The notes under the pieces are model-generated. The model did no database searches. It was given only the letters and a program-made list of their open reading frames with translations, and was not told the DNA's origin. This document shows positions 54,683-64,000 of a stretch of DNA of 64,000 nt, piece after piece (the stretch's first letter is position 1; each line of letters opens with the position of its first letter). The stretch is from DASUKM01 sp036278735 (GTDB taxonomy: Bacteria > Acidobacteriota > Vicinamibacteria > Vicinamibacterales > 2-12-FULL-66-21): the NCBI GenBank assembly GCA_036278735.1, contig DASUKM010000044.1:1-64000 (forward strand). The letters are read 5' to 3'. Made by a program: the position numbers and the translations under genes.

Positions 54683-55348
54683 ATGCACAGGTTTTCCATT
54701 CCCATGCTCACCATCGGCATCCTGTCCGCCGCCGCGGTGGCCGCCGCCACTCCGATCACGATCACCAGCGGGACGCTGATCGGGGACTCGCAGGGGGCGA
54801 ACGTGGCCATCTACGGCGATACCCACGGATTCGCGCTGTTCGGCTCCGGCGACAAGGTGGGCGGCATCTACGCGCCCGCCCAGCAGTGTTTCTTCGGATG
54901 CGCGCCGGGGGCGGTCGAGCCGCTCGACGCCTTCTGGAGCGACAGCGATTTCCCCGGCGCCGCCGTCGTGGACGGGACCGGCTTCCTGCTCTCGGGCGGC
55001 AACTCGGCGGGCGCGTCGGTCGACTTCACGGGGACCTGGACCGTTCCGGCGTCCAACAGCACCGGCCTCGCCTCGGTCACCGCTCCGTTCCTCTTCTCGG
55101 GGCTGTTCCACTATCCGGCGTACCAGGGCTATCCCGACGAGTCGCTCTCCCTCATCGGCCACGGCACGGCGCGGTTGGCACTCGCGTGGGACAACACGAC
55201 GGGCGGGTGGGCCTTCCAGAGCGCGCGCTACGAGTTCGACGACCGGCCGGACCTGACGCCCGAGCCCACGAGCTGGCTGCTGTTGTCGACGGGGCTGTTC
55301 GGATTGCTCTTGATTCCCCGGCGGCGCGCACGCGCCCGCGCGCGATAG
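54683..55348 (+). CDS. PEP-CTERM-anchored secreted protein
   Basis: 221 aa. Signal peptide MHRFSIPMLTIGILSAAAVAAA, a Gly/Ser/Thr-rich beta body with one possible disulfide (QCFFGCAP), and a C-terminal sorting signal TPEPTSWLLLSTGLFGLLLIP then RRRARARAR: the PEP motif, a hydrophobic helix and a basic tail. PEP-CTERM proteins are processed by an exosortase and are linked to exopolysaccharide and biofilm matrix. No exosortase is in this window. AGGAGG lies eight bases before the ATG. Confidence 0.85.
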   Translation: MHRFSIPMLTIGILSAAAVAAATPITITSGTLIGDSQGANVAIYGDTHGFALFGSGDKVGGIYAPAQQCFFGCAPGAVEPLDAFWSDSDFPGAAVVDGTGFLLSGGNSAGASVDFTGTWTVPASNSTGLASVTAPFLFSGLFHYPAYQGYPDESLSLIGHGTARLALAWDNTTGGWAFQSARYEFDDRPDLTPEPTSWLLLSTGLFGLLLIPRRRARARAR

Positions 55349-55354
55349 CGCGGT

Positions 55355-56743
55355 CTACTCCGGGAACATCTTTCCCGGATTGAGGAGCCCCTTCGGATCG
55401 AAGGCCTGCTTGACGCGCTTCATGAGCGCGATCTCCTCGGGCGACAGCTCGATCGACATGTACTTCGCCTTGGCGAAGCCGATGCCGTGTTCGCCGCTGA
55501 TCGATCCCTCGAGCGCGACCACCCCCTCGAACAGCACGCGCTCCGCCTCGTGCGCGCGCCGCGCTTCGTCCTCGTCGCCGGGCGTCACCATGATGTTCAC
55601 GTGGATGTTGCCGTCGCCGGCGTGGCCGAAACACGGGATGCGCAGCCGATAGTCGCGCCGGAGGCGGTCGATCAGCTCGAAGAGCTGCGGGATCCGCCCC
55701 TTCGGCACCACGACGTCGTGGTTGAACTTGATCGGCGTGATCACCTTCAACGACGGCGACAGCTCGCGGCGCACGCGCCAGAGCTCCTGCCGCTCGGCCT
55801 CGTCGCGCGCGCGCAGGATTTCCGTCGCGCCGGCATCCCGACACGCCTGCTCCACCCGCCTGGTCTCTTCGGCGACCGCTTCTGCCAGGCCGTCGCACTC
55901 GAGCAGGAGCAGCGCCGCCGTGCCGGCAGGCGCGAGCGATCGGACGTCGAGATAGCGCGCCACCGCCTCGAGCGAGTCGCCGTCGATCAGCTCCAGCGCG
56001 GCGGGCACCACGCGGTGGCGAATGATGCTCGCAATCGCCTCCACGGCGTCGTGCACGCTGGCGAAGGTCGCGCGCAGCGTGGACTGCACCGGCGGTTTCG
56101 GTACGAGCCGCAGGACGATCTTCGTGATGATCGCCAGCGTCCCTTCGGAGCCGACGAGCAGGTGCGTCAGGTCGTAGCCGACGACGTTCTTGACGACCTT
56201 CCCGCCGGTTTCGACGACGTCGCCATTCGGGAGGACGGCCTCGAGGCCGAGCACGTATCGCGTCGTGGTCCCGTACTTGAACGCGCGCGGGCCGCCGGCC
56301 CCTTCGGCGACATTGCCCCCGACCACCGACTGCTTCAGCGAGGCGGGATCGGGCGGATAAAACAGTCCCACCCGTTCGACGGCCGCCTGCAGATCCCCCG
56401 TGACGACGTTCGGCTCGACGACCGCGACGAGATTGGCCTCGTCGATCTCGAGGATTCGGTTCATCCGCTCGAGCGAGACGACGAGCCCGCCCCGGACCGG
56501 GACGGCGCCGCCCGTGTAGCCCGTCCCGCCGCCGCGCGGCACCAGCGGCACCCCGGCGCGATCGCACAGCCGCACGATGGCCGAGATCTGCGCGGCGCCG
56601 TCCGGCAGGACGACGGCGTCAGGAGGATGGCCGCGCTTGAGGGCGTCGAGGCCGTAGGGGGCGACGGCCTCCGCGTCGGTCCGGACGTACTCGTCGCCCG
56701 CGATCTGGCGGAGCGAGGCAACGAAATCGGGCGGCAGGATCAT
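55355..56743 (-). CDS. FAD-linked oxidase, GlcD-like (lactate/glycolate dehydrogenase type)
   Basis: 462 aa. The FAD-binding PCMH domain shows VPRGGGTGYTGGAVPVRGGLVV, a phosphate-binding GGNVAEGAGGPRAFKYG and GSEGTLAIITKIVLRL. The FAD-oxidase C-terminal domain shows CFGHAGDGNIHVNIMV and GSISGEHGIGFAKAKYM, hallmarks of GlcD and D-lactate dehydrogenases. It oxidises a 2-hydroxy acid in the cytoplasm or at the membrane. No GlcE/GlcF partners are adjacent. It may be cotranscribed with the aminotransferase across a heptamer-repeat gap. Confidence 0.93.
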   Translation of the reverse strand: MILPPDFVASLRQIAGDEYVRTDAEAVAPYGLDALKRGHPPDAVVLPDGAAQISAIVRLCDRAGVPLVPRGGGTGYTGGAVPVRGGLVVSLERMNRILEIDEANLVAVVEPNVVTGDLQAAVERVGLFYPPDPASLKQSVVGGNVAEGAGGPRAFKYGTTTRYVLGLEAVLPNGDVVETGGKVVKNVVGYDLTHLLVGSEGTLAIITKIVLRLVPKPPVQSTLRATFASVHDAVEAIASIIRHRVVPAALELIDGDSLEAVARYLDVRSLAPAGTAALLLLECDGLAEAVAEETRRVEQACRDAGATEILRARDEAERQELWRVRRELSPSLKVITPIKFNHDVVVPKGRIPQLFELIDRLRRDYRLRIPCFGHAGDGNIHVNIMVTPGDEDEARRAHEAERVLFEGVVALEGSISGEHGIGFAKAKYMSIELSPEEIALMKRVKQAFDPKGLLNPGKMFPE

Positions 56744-56763
56744 GGAGTGAGGTTGATTGTCCC

Positions 56764-56867
56764 GGTTCAGGGTTCAGGGTTCAGAGTTCCGGGGTGGGTT
56801 CATGGTTCTGGTTCGACGGACCTGAACCCGGAACCAGACTCTGAACCCGGAACCCCGAACCCGGAAC
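56764..56867. repeat. Degenerate heptamer array, GGTTCAG / GAACCCG
   Basis: Three perfect GGTTCAG units, then diverged units, then a run of GAACCCG-like units on the opposite sense, filling the gap between the aminotransferase stop and the GlcD-like start. The two senses make the region weakly self-complementary. Confidence 0.7.
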
Positions 56868-56874
56868 GACAGCG

Positions 56875-58077
56875 TCAGCTCTTCACGGGCTGACGGGCCG
56901 CCACTCTTTCTGCGAACGCCAGGAGCCGGCGGGAGCCCTCGCGCAACTGGTCCATCGACGTCGCGTACGAGAGACGCAGGAAGCCGGGCGCGTCGAACGC
57001 TTCGCCCGGCGTGACGGCGACCCGCGCCTCGTCGAGCAGCGCCTGCGCGAATTGTGCCGACGTACGGATCCCGTCGGGAGACAGCAGCGCCGAGACGTCG
57101 GGGAACAGGTAAAACGCGCCGGCCGGTTTGTGGACCGCCACGCGCGGATCGGCCGAGAGCCAGTCGACGAGCTGGTCGCGGCGCCGCCGGTATTCGTCGA
57201 GCATCGTCGTGACGGTATCCTGCGGGCCGCGCAGGACGGCTTCGGCCGCCCGCTGGCTGATCGAGCAGGCGTTGGACGTCGTGTGGCTCTGCAGCGCGTT
57301 GCAGGCGGCGATCAGTTCGGCGGGCGCGAGCGCCCAGCCGCAGCGCCAGCCGGTCATCGCGTACGACTTCGACGCCGACCCGCAGAGCACGCTGCGGTCG
57401 CGCAGATGCCGCGCCAGCACGCCCGGCAGATTGTGCGGCACCGGATCGTAGATGAGCCGTTCGTAGCAGAGATCGAGCAGGATCCAGACGTCGCGCCGCG
57501 CCGCTTCTTCGGCCAGCGCCGCGAGCTCGCGTTCCGGCATCAGCGCGCCGGTCGGATTGCCCGGCGAGTTGATGATGACGCCGCGCGTGCTCGGCGTGAA
57601 CGCGGCCAGGAACGTGTCGGCGCGCAGTTGAAAGCCATTCTCCTCGTGCGCCCGGACGACGACCGGCGTCGCCTCGGCGAGCTTGATCTGTTCGACGAGG
57701 GTCGGCCAGCCGGGCGCGTGCGTGATCACCTCGTCGCCCGGGCCGAACAAGGCGAACACGGCGTTGAACAGCGCCTGCTTGCCGCCAGCCGTGATAATCG
57801 CTTCCGCGGGCGTGTACTCCACGCCGTAGTCTTCGCGATACCGGTAGGCGACGGCCCGCTTGAGGTCGTCGGTGCCCGAGTTGGTCGTGTACTTGGTGAA
57901 GTGCTCGTCGATCGCGCGCCGCCCGGCGGCCGCGCCGTTCTCCGGCGTGGGAAAGTCCGGCTCCCCCGCCCCGAGATCGACGATGTCGACCCCCTGCGCT
58001 TTGAGGCGCATCGCCTCGGCCGCCACTTTCATCGTCGGCGAGACGCCAATCTGCTTCGTCCGGGATGCCAGTCGCAC
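56875..58077 (-). CDS. Class I/II PLP-dependent aminotransferase (aspartate aminotransferase-like)
   Basis: 400 aa. Aminotransferase fold I: DLGAGEPDFPTPENG, TNSGTDDLKRAVAYRY, GGKQALFNAVFALFGPGDEVI, NSPGNPTGALM, the PLP lysine in CGSASKSYAMTGWRCGWA and the substrate Arg in FLRLSYATS. It transfers amino groups between aspartate-like donors and 2-oxoglutarate; specificity is not certain. It starts at GTG 58077, one base after the coaD stop, so rsmD, coaD and this gene form one unit. Confidence 0.95.
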   Translation of the reverse strand: MRLASRTKQIGVSPTMKVAAEAMRLKAQGVDIVDLGAGEPDFPTPENGAAAGRRAIDEHFTKYTTNSGTDDLKRAVAYRYREDYGVEYTPAEAIITAGGKQALFNAVFALFGPGDEVITHAPGWPTLVEQIKLAEATPVVVRAHEENGFQLRADTFLAAFTPSTRGVIINSPGNPTGALMPERELAALAEEAARRDVWILLDLCYERLIYDPVPHNLPGVLARHLRDRSVLCGSASKSYAMTGWRCGWALAPAELIAACNALQSHTTSNACSISQRAAEAVLRGPQDTVTTMLDEYRRRRDQLVDWLSADPRVAVHKPAGAFYLFPDVSALLSPDGIRTSAQFAQALLDEARVAVTPGEAFDAPGFLRLSYATSMDQLREGSRRLLAFAERVAARQPVKS

Positions 58078-58078
58078 G

Positions 58079-58582
58079 TCAGGCCCTCAGGGTTTCGCGC
58101 GCGAGTTTCTTGTCGCGCAGCAGCGCTTCGACACTGGCCGGCACGAGCCCCGTGACGGAGCCGCCGAGCGCGACCACTTCCTTCACCAGCCGCGAGCTCA
58201 CGTACGTGTAGGGTTCGGCCGGCATCATGAACACCGTTTCGACTGCGTCGTTCAGGCGCCGGTTCATCAGCGCCATCTGCATTTCGTATTCGAAGTCGGA
58301 GACGGCCCGCAGCCCGCGCACGATGGCGGTCGCCTGCCGCGTGCGCGCGTATTCGACGAGCAGCCCGTCGAACGTGTCGACCTCGACATTGGGCAGCGCG
58401 CTGAACACGTCGCGGGCGACCTCGACGCGCTCGCGGACGGTGAAGAGCGGCGACTTCTCCAGGTTGAGGAGCACGGCCACGATGATCCGATCGAACAGCC
58501 GCGCGCCACGCTGGATGATGTCGACGTGCCCGTTGGTCAGCGGGTCGAACGAGCCTGGATAAATGGCGACCACGTCACTCAT
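58079..58582 (-). CDS. coaD: Phosphopantetheine adenylyltransferase
   Basis: 167 aa. AIYPGSFDPLTNGHVDIIQRGA with the nucleotidyltransferase TxxH-like motif, VRGLRAVSDFEYEMQMALMNR, and YVSSRLVKEVVALGG are diagnostic for CoaD, the fourth step of coenzyme A synthesis. The ATG at 58582 overlaps the rsmD stop as ATGA, the usual rsmD-coaD order. Confidence 0.98.
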   Translation of the reverse strand: MSDVVAIYPGSFDPLTNGHVDIIQRGARLFDRIIVAVLLNLEKSPLFTVRERVEVARDVFSALPNVEVDTFDGLLVEYARTRQATAIVRGLRAVSDFEYEMQMALMNRRLNDAVETVFMMPAEPYTYVSSRLVKEVVALGGSVTGLVPASVEALLRDKKLARETLRA

Positions 58583-59130
58583 ATCGCCTCGCGCGACGGC
58601 TCGCGTTCGTAGAACGAGAGCGCGCTGTCTCCGGCCTTCACCACCCGGCGGCGGATCAGACCGGCCGTCGTCTCCGGCACGGGATCGCGGCGTGCGTGCT
58701 CGAGCACGAGCAGTCCGCCGGCCGCGACCGTCTGCGCCCCGGCTTCGAGCGCCGCGCGGGCGGCGCCGACGCCGTATGGCGGATCGAGGATCACGAGGCC
58801 GGCCGGCCCGAGCCGCGCCGCGGCGTCCGCAAACCCCGCGCGGATAATAGCATAGCGCTCCGAGAGGCCCACGTGGGCCAGGTTGCGCTCGATGAGCGCG
58901 ACGGCACGCGGATCGCGCTCGACGAACGTCACCTGCGCCGCCCCGCGGCTGAGCGCCTCGATGCCGATCGCGCCGGTGCCGGCGTAGCCGTCAATCACAC
59001 GCGCCGCGTCGATCCGCGGTGCGAGGACGTTGAACAGCGTCTCGCGAAGGCGATCCGACGTGGGACGAAGTCCGTCCCAGGTCGGCGTCTGGAGCCGGCG
59101 CCCCTTGAATTGTCCGGCGATGATGCGCAC
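58579..59130 (-). CDS. rsmD: 16S rRNA (guanine(966)-N(2))-methyltransferase
   Basis: 183 aa. RIIAGQFKGRRLQTP at the N-terminus, RPTSDRLRETLFNVL, the SAM site DGYAGTGAIGIEALSRGA and the catalytic LVILDPPYGVG match RsmD, which methylates G966 of 16S rRNA. The start is a GTG at 59130, directly before the conserved RIIAG; the frame upstream runs through a heptamer array and is non-coding. Overlaps coaD by ATGA. Confidence 0.95.
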   Translation of the reverse strand: MRIIAGQFKGRRLQTPTWDGLRPTSDRLRETLFNVLAPRIDAARVIDGYAGTGAIGIEALSRGAAQVTFVERDPRAVALIERNLAHVGLSERYAIIRAGFADAAARLGPAGLVILDPPYGVGAARAALEAGAQTVAAGGLLVLEHARRDPVPETTAGLIRRRVVKAGDSALSFYEREPSREAI

Positions 59131-59147
59131 GGTGTCGATGGTACAGC

Positions 59148-59280
59148 GGAGGACGGAGGACGGAGGGCGGAAGGCGGAGGGCGGAAGGCGGAAGGCGGAG
59201 GGCGGAGGGCGGAGGGCGGAGGACGGAAGGCGGAAGGCGGAAGGCGGACGGCGGAGGGCGGAGGGCGGAAGGCGGAGGGC
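59148..59280. repeat. Heptamer tandem array, GGAGGGC/GGAAGGC (19 units)
   Basis: Nineteen 7-bp units of GGAGGGC, GGAAGGC and GGAGGAC, just upstream of the rsmD start. The G-runs on one strand could form quadruplexes. Same heptamer as between dnaJ and clpB. Confidence 0.92.
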
Positions 59281-59285
59281 TGTAG

Positions 59286-59305
59286 GCCGGGTCTTTAGAC
59301 CCGGC
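59286..59305. repeat. Type-B palindrome
   Basis: GCCGGGTCTTTAGACCCGGC, a perfect palindrome, at the 3' end of the ADOP permease gene and next to the heptamer array. Confidence 0.85.
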
Positions 59306-59327
59306 GCCGCGGGATGGCTGCGCAGGT

Positions 59328-61997
59328 TCACTCCGCGCGCAGAGCGATCAGCGGATCGACGCGAGCGGCGCGACGCGCCGGCACATAGCTCGCCGCCACG
59401 GCGAGGAGCACGAGGACGGCAGCCGCGGCGCAGAACGTAACGGGATCATCGGGCGAGATCTCGAAGAGGAAACGCCGGAGCAGCCGGGTCGCCGGCATCG
59501 CGAGCGCGACCCCCGCGAGGACGCCGACGGCGGACGTCAGGAGCGACTGTTTCACGACGAGCCCGACGACGTCGGTGCCGCGCGCCCCGAGGGCCATCCG
59601 GATGCCCATCTCGCGCGTGCGGCGCGTCACCGTGTAACCGACCACTCCAAGGATGCCGATGGCGATCAACCCGAGGGCCGCCCCGGCGAAGCCGGCGAGC
59701 AGCACGGCCCGGAAGCGCGGCTCGGAAACCGAGTCTGCGAGCAACTGCGACATCGCCGCGAGGCGTCCCACGGGCAGAAGCGGATCGACCTGATGAATGG
59801 CGTCGCGGATCGCTGGCGCGGCGGCCCGCGCATCGCCCCCGGCGCGGACGACGAAGCTGAGATCGCGCAGGAGGAACGGTCGGGGCGCCTGCGCGATCGG
59901 GACGTAGAGAGCCGGCATCGCTTCGCTGCCAAGGCCGCTCTGCTTCACGTCGCCGACGACGCCGACGATCGTCCGCCAGGGATCCTGCTCGGGCGGCCCG
60001 AACCCGAGCCTCACGCGCTTCCCCACCGCGTCGGAGGTCGAGGACCAGAAGCGGTGGGCGAAGCCGGTCGTCACGATCATCGCCAGCGGCGCGGCATGGG
60101 TGTCGTGGTCGTTGAAATCGCGGCCCATGACGATCGGCACGCCCATCGTCGTGAAATAGCCGGGACTCACCGCCGGTTTGAACGCGCTGAACCCTGGCGC
60201 TTCCCGCTGCCCTTCCACGGCGAAGTCGCCCATCAGCAGGTTGCCCCCGATGGGCAGCAGATTGACGGCGCCCGCCGCCGCGATGCCGGGCTCGCGGCGC
60301 AGGCGGCTGAGGACCGCGGTCGAAAAGCGTTGCATGGACTCGAGCGTTGGATAGCTGCCCTCCGGCAGTGCGACGTCGCCCGCTACCGCATCGCGCGCCC
60401 GGAATCCCGGATCGACGCCCGTCAGCCGATCGAAGCTGCGCAGGAGGACGCCGGCGGACGCGACCAGAACGAACGCGAGCGCGACCTCCGCGATCACGAG
60501 CGCCCCAAGCCGTTGCCTGGGCGAGGTCGCCGCGGTATTGCCTGCCTTCAGGGGAGCAGCCTCCCCGCCGCGGCCGGCTCTGCAGGCGGGCGCGAGCCCG
60601 AACATCAGGGCCGTCAGGACGGACACGACGACGGCGAAGAGCAGGACGCGCGCGTCGATGTGGATCGCGTCGACCCGCGGCAGACGACCGCGGGGAATCA
60701 GCGCCGCGACGCCGCGCACGCCGAAGACCGCGACGACGAGACCGCCGGCCCCCCCGAGCACGCCGAGCAGCACGCTCTCCGTGAGGTACTGCTGGATCAG
60801 GCGGCCTCTGCCGGCCCCGAGGGCGCGACGAACCGTGAACTCGCGTTCGCGGGCCGCACCTCTCGCGAGCAGCAGGTTGGCCACGTTCACGCACGCGATG
60901 ACGAGGAGCAGCAGCACGGCCGCGAAGAGCGTCAGGAGCAGCGGCCGGACCCCTTCCACAATCCGCTGCTGCAGCGGGACGATGACCACGCCGCCCGTCT
61001 CGCGATCGATCGCGGCGCGGCCGGTCAGCGTCGGGGCGAGCCTCGACATTTCCGCACGCGCTTGCGCGACCGTCACACCAGGCGCGAGTCGCCCGATCAC
61101 TTGCAGGTACGCGTTGCCACGGTCGCCCGGCCGAAGCGGCAGCGGCAGGAGGAGCGCGACGTCAGGCAGCGCCCGCGCTCCGCCGGAAGAAAACAGGTCC
61201 TGCGGAAAGACGAACCGATCGGGCATGACCCCGACGATCGGAACCGGACGGCCATCCAGCGTGATCGTCCGTCCGAGGATCGACGGGCTGGCCGCAAATC
61301 GCTCACGCCACAGGTGCGCCGTCAGGATGACGGCCGGTGGATGTTCCTCGTCGGCCTTCTCGTCCGCGATCGTGAACGAGCGACCGAGCTGTGGCGCCAT
61401 ACCGAGCGTCTCGGCGAAACGCGCGCTCACGACGCCGGCCAGAAGGCCTGCCGGATCGCCGGCACCCGTCAATGTCGTCTCGCCGATGGTGAAGGCGGTC
61501 ATGTTCTCGAAGGCGTGATTCGTCGCGCGCCAGTCCAGGAAATCGCCGGGCGTCACGGGAACGGGCGATCCCCTGAGGCGCGACGAGAGCATCACCAACC
61601 GTTCGGGTGCCGGATAATCCAAGGGTCGCAGCAGCACGCCGTCGACAACGCTGAACATCGTCGTCGTGGCGCCGATGCCGAGCGTCAGGGTCGCCGCCGC
61701 GGCGGCCGTGAAGCCGGGATTCCTCCGCATCTGCCGGACGCCGTACTGCAAATCGCGGAGGAGGGCTTCAACGAGCGGAAGACCCCGCCGATCTCGATAC
61801 GCCTCCTTCATCCCTTCGACGCTGCCGAAGTCGCGCCGGGCGGCGGTCTCCGCGTCGGCCGCCGAGAGGCCGCGCCGGCGGTAGTCCGCCGCCAGGAGAT
61901 CGAGGTGCGCGCGGATGTCGTCGGCGAGGTCGGCATCCGATCGGCCGCGGCGGAACAGGCCGAGGAGACGCGAGAGGATCACGCGAACGCTCGTCAC
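59328..61997 (-). CDS. ADOP-type ABC transporter permease
   Basis: 889 aa. The ADOP N-terminal region (DADLADDIRAHLDLLAADYRR, then RDLQYGVRQMRRNPGFT) precedes two MacB-periplasmic/FtsX repeats: first around LTLGIGATTTMFSVVDGVLLRPL, with membrane part VIACVNVANLLLARGAAREREF; second ending VVGYTVTRRTREMGIRMALGA and the terminal VPARRAARVDPLIALRAE. It is expected to pair with a MacB-like ATPase that is not in view. It starts at GTG 61997, overlapping the PadR stop as GTGA with GGGGGAG upstream, so it is coupled to its regulator. Confidence 0.94.
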   Translation of the reverse strand: MTSVRVILSRLLGLFRRGRSDADLADDIRAHLDLLAADYRRRGLSAADAETAARRDFGSVEGMKEAYRDRRGLPLVEALLRDLQYGVRQMRRNPGFTAAAAATLTLGIGATTTMFSVVDGVLLRPLDYPAPERLVMLSSRLRGSPVPVTPGDFLDWRATNHAFENMTAFTIGETTLTGAGDPAGLLAGVVSARFAETLGMAPQLGRSFTIADEKADEEHPPAVILTAHLWRERFAASPSILGRTITLDGRPVPIVGVMPDRFVFPQDLFSSGGARALPDVALLLPLPLRPGDRGNAYLQVIGRLAPGVTVAQARAEMSRLAPTLTGRAAIDRETGGVVIVPLQQRIVEGVRPLLLTLFAAVLLLLVIACVNVANLLLARGAAREREFTVRRALGAGRGRLIQQYLTESVLLGVLGGAGGLVVAVFGVRGVAALIPRGRLPRVDAIHIDARVLLFAVVVSVLTALMFGLAPACRAGRGGEAAPLKAGNTAATSPRQRLGALVIAEVALAFVLVASAGVLLRSFDRLTGVDPGFRARDAVAGDVALPEGSYPTLESMQRFSTAVLSRLRREPGIAAAGAVNLLPIGGNLLMGDFAVEGQREAPGFSAFKPAVSPGYFTTMGVPIVMGRDFNDHDTHAAPLAMIVTTGFAHRFWSSTSDAVGKRVRLGFGPPEQDPWRTIVGVVGDVKQSGLGSEAMPALYVPIAQAPRPFLLRDLSFVVRAGGDARAAAPAIRDAIHQVDPLLPVGRLAAMSQLLADSVSEPRFRAVLLAGFAGAALGLIAIGILGVVGYTVTRRTREMGIRMALGARGTDVVGLVVKQSLLTSAVGVLAGVALAMPATRLLRRFLFEISPDDPVTFCAAAAVLVLLAVAASYVPARRAARVDPLIALRAE

Positions 61998-62326
61998 GGC
62001 TCCCCCTGCAGCAGCCGGTTGACGAGCGCGACGGTCCGGGCCCAGCTCTCGGCCTCCCGTAGGAGCTGTCTCCGGCCCGCGCGAGTGATGGTGTAGAACC
62101 GTGCGCGGCGGTTGTTCTCGCTGGCGCCCCACGTGCTCGCGATCCAGCCCTTCTGCTCCAGGCGGAGCAGCGCCGGGTAGATGGTGCCCTGGTTGAGCGC
62201 GAGCGATCCTTCGGCGGCCTGCTCGATACGGCGGGCGATGCCGTACCCGTGGAGCGGGCCCATGGCCTCGAGGGTCTTGAGGACCATGAGATCGAGGGTG
62301 CCGTACGGCACATCGGCAGGGGTCAT
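61994..62326 (-). CDS. PadR-family transcriptional regulator
   Basis: 110 aa. YGTLDLMVLKTLEAMGPLHGYGIARRIEQ is the PadR winged-helix signature, followed by LNQGTIYPALLRLEQKGWIAS and a C-terminal helix. It pairs with ADOP permeases throughout Acidobacteriota. The start at 62326 fits the family N-terminus and lies 16 bases after the promoter -10 box; upstream ATGs at 62359 and 62407 would lie within the promoter or outside the fold. It probably represses its own operon. Confidence 0.92.
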   Translation of the reverse strand: MTPADVPYGTLDLMVLKTLEAMGPLHGYGIARRIEQAAEGSLALNQGTIYPALLRLEQKGWIASTWGASENNRRARFYTITRAGRRQLLREAESWARTVALVNRLLQGEP

Positions 62327-62373
62327 GTTGCCCGTCAACAGGAGACTACCGCGACTCATGTTGGAAGTCAACA
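62326..62373 (-). promoter_or_regulatory. padR-ADOP promoter with two candidate operators
   Basis: On the minus strand TTGACT, a 17-bp spacer and TAGTCT form a promoter 16 bases before the start. TGTTG-N5-CAACA occurs twice, at 62359-62373 (covering the -35) and 62326-62340 (covering the start), 33 bp apart, close to three helical turns. Both could be bound by one PadR oligomer. Confidence 0.6.
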
Positions 62374-62377
62374 GGGC

Positions 62378-62446
62378 GTCGCCCGTCCCGCGTCCCGCGT
62401 CCCGCACGCCGCGCCCCGCACGCCGCGCCCCGCGCTCCGCCCCCCG

Positions 62447-62447
<1 letters not shown>
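62378..62447. repeat. Heptamer tandem array, consensus GTCCCGC/GCCCCGC
   Basis: Ten 7-bp units (GTCCCGC, ACGCCGC, GCCCCGC, GCTCCGC and similar) fill the gap between the recG stop and the padR promoter. It touches the recG stop codon. Confidence 0.8.

Positions 62448-64000
<1,553 letters not shown>

Overview
The window looks like a stretch of a GC-rich Acidobacteriota chromosome, most likely a Vicinamibacteria (subdivision 6) member. This is inferred from gene content: a PadR regulator coupled to an ADOP-type MacB/FtsX permease, a second ADOP permease tail, long secreted proteins with carboxypeptidase-regulatory repeats, VPS10/BNR propellers, many secreted glycoside hydrolases and a PEP-CTERM protein. 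No phage, plasmid or CRISPR genes were seen. Nearly all the space is coding, and many neighbouring genes overlap by ATGA, GTGA, CTGA or TGATG.

Layout. 1-0.5 kb: C-terminus of an ADOP permease. 0.9 kb: tRNA-Pro(CGG). 1.0-2.8 kb: a three-gene minus-strand set (MIP18/DUF59, DUF2249, NnrS-like) of the kind linked to nitric-oxide handling. 2.9-6 kb: surE, an MFS exporter and divergent ferrochelatase. 6-8.1 kb: a 9-bp minisatellite, then a secreted regulatory-repeat protein. 8.1-18.5 kb: TerC; the hspR-dnaJ-clpB heat-shock operon with a readable HAIR operator; ftsH; and a large natural fusion of an APC-like permease, a USP-like domain and a complete MgtE magnesium channel. 18.6-22.7 kb: M14 peptidase, glyoxalase-fold protein, cytochrome c.

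22.8-50.3 kb is a carbohydrate-use region: GH27, a BNR propeller protein, an unassigned 970-aa TIM-barrel-like protein, GH51 arabinofuranosidase, a LIC_10091-like protein, a DUF4159 protein, a Tat-exported GH31, another Tat-exported hydrolase-like protein, an FGGY kinase with a probable CTG start, GalM, a peroxiredoxin, a sugar ABC transporter (ATPase, permease, lipoprotein), and convergent to it a four-gene catabolic operon (xylose-isomerase-fold protein, AraB, AraD, HAD phosphatase). The last operon has AraB and AraD but no classical AraA, so the TIM-barrel protein is a candidate substitute isomerase. Secreted GH51 could supply arabinose, the ABC system import it, and the operon convert it to xylulose-5-phosphate.

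50.4-64 kb is mostly housekeeping: a small secreted protein, a dienelactone-hydrolase-family protein next to a collapsed erythromycin-esterase pseudogene, pncA, rho, a CoA-binding protein, a PEP-CTERM protein, a GlcD-like oxidase, a class I aminotransferase, coaD, rsmD, an ADOP permease with its PadR regulator, and the 3' part of recG.

The most unusual signal is non-coding. Six degenerate heptamer arrays lie between genes. Two families of short perfect or near-perfect palindromes sit almost only at gene 3' ends, one copy being absorbed in the MFS reading frame. There is also a 271-bp MITE-like element inserted in one of these palindromes, a 110-bp palindromic element, and the 36-unit minisatellite. 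Several promoters place the -10 box only 6 to 10 bases before the start codon, so leaderless or very short-leader transcripts seem common.
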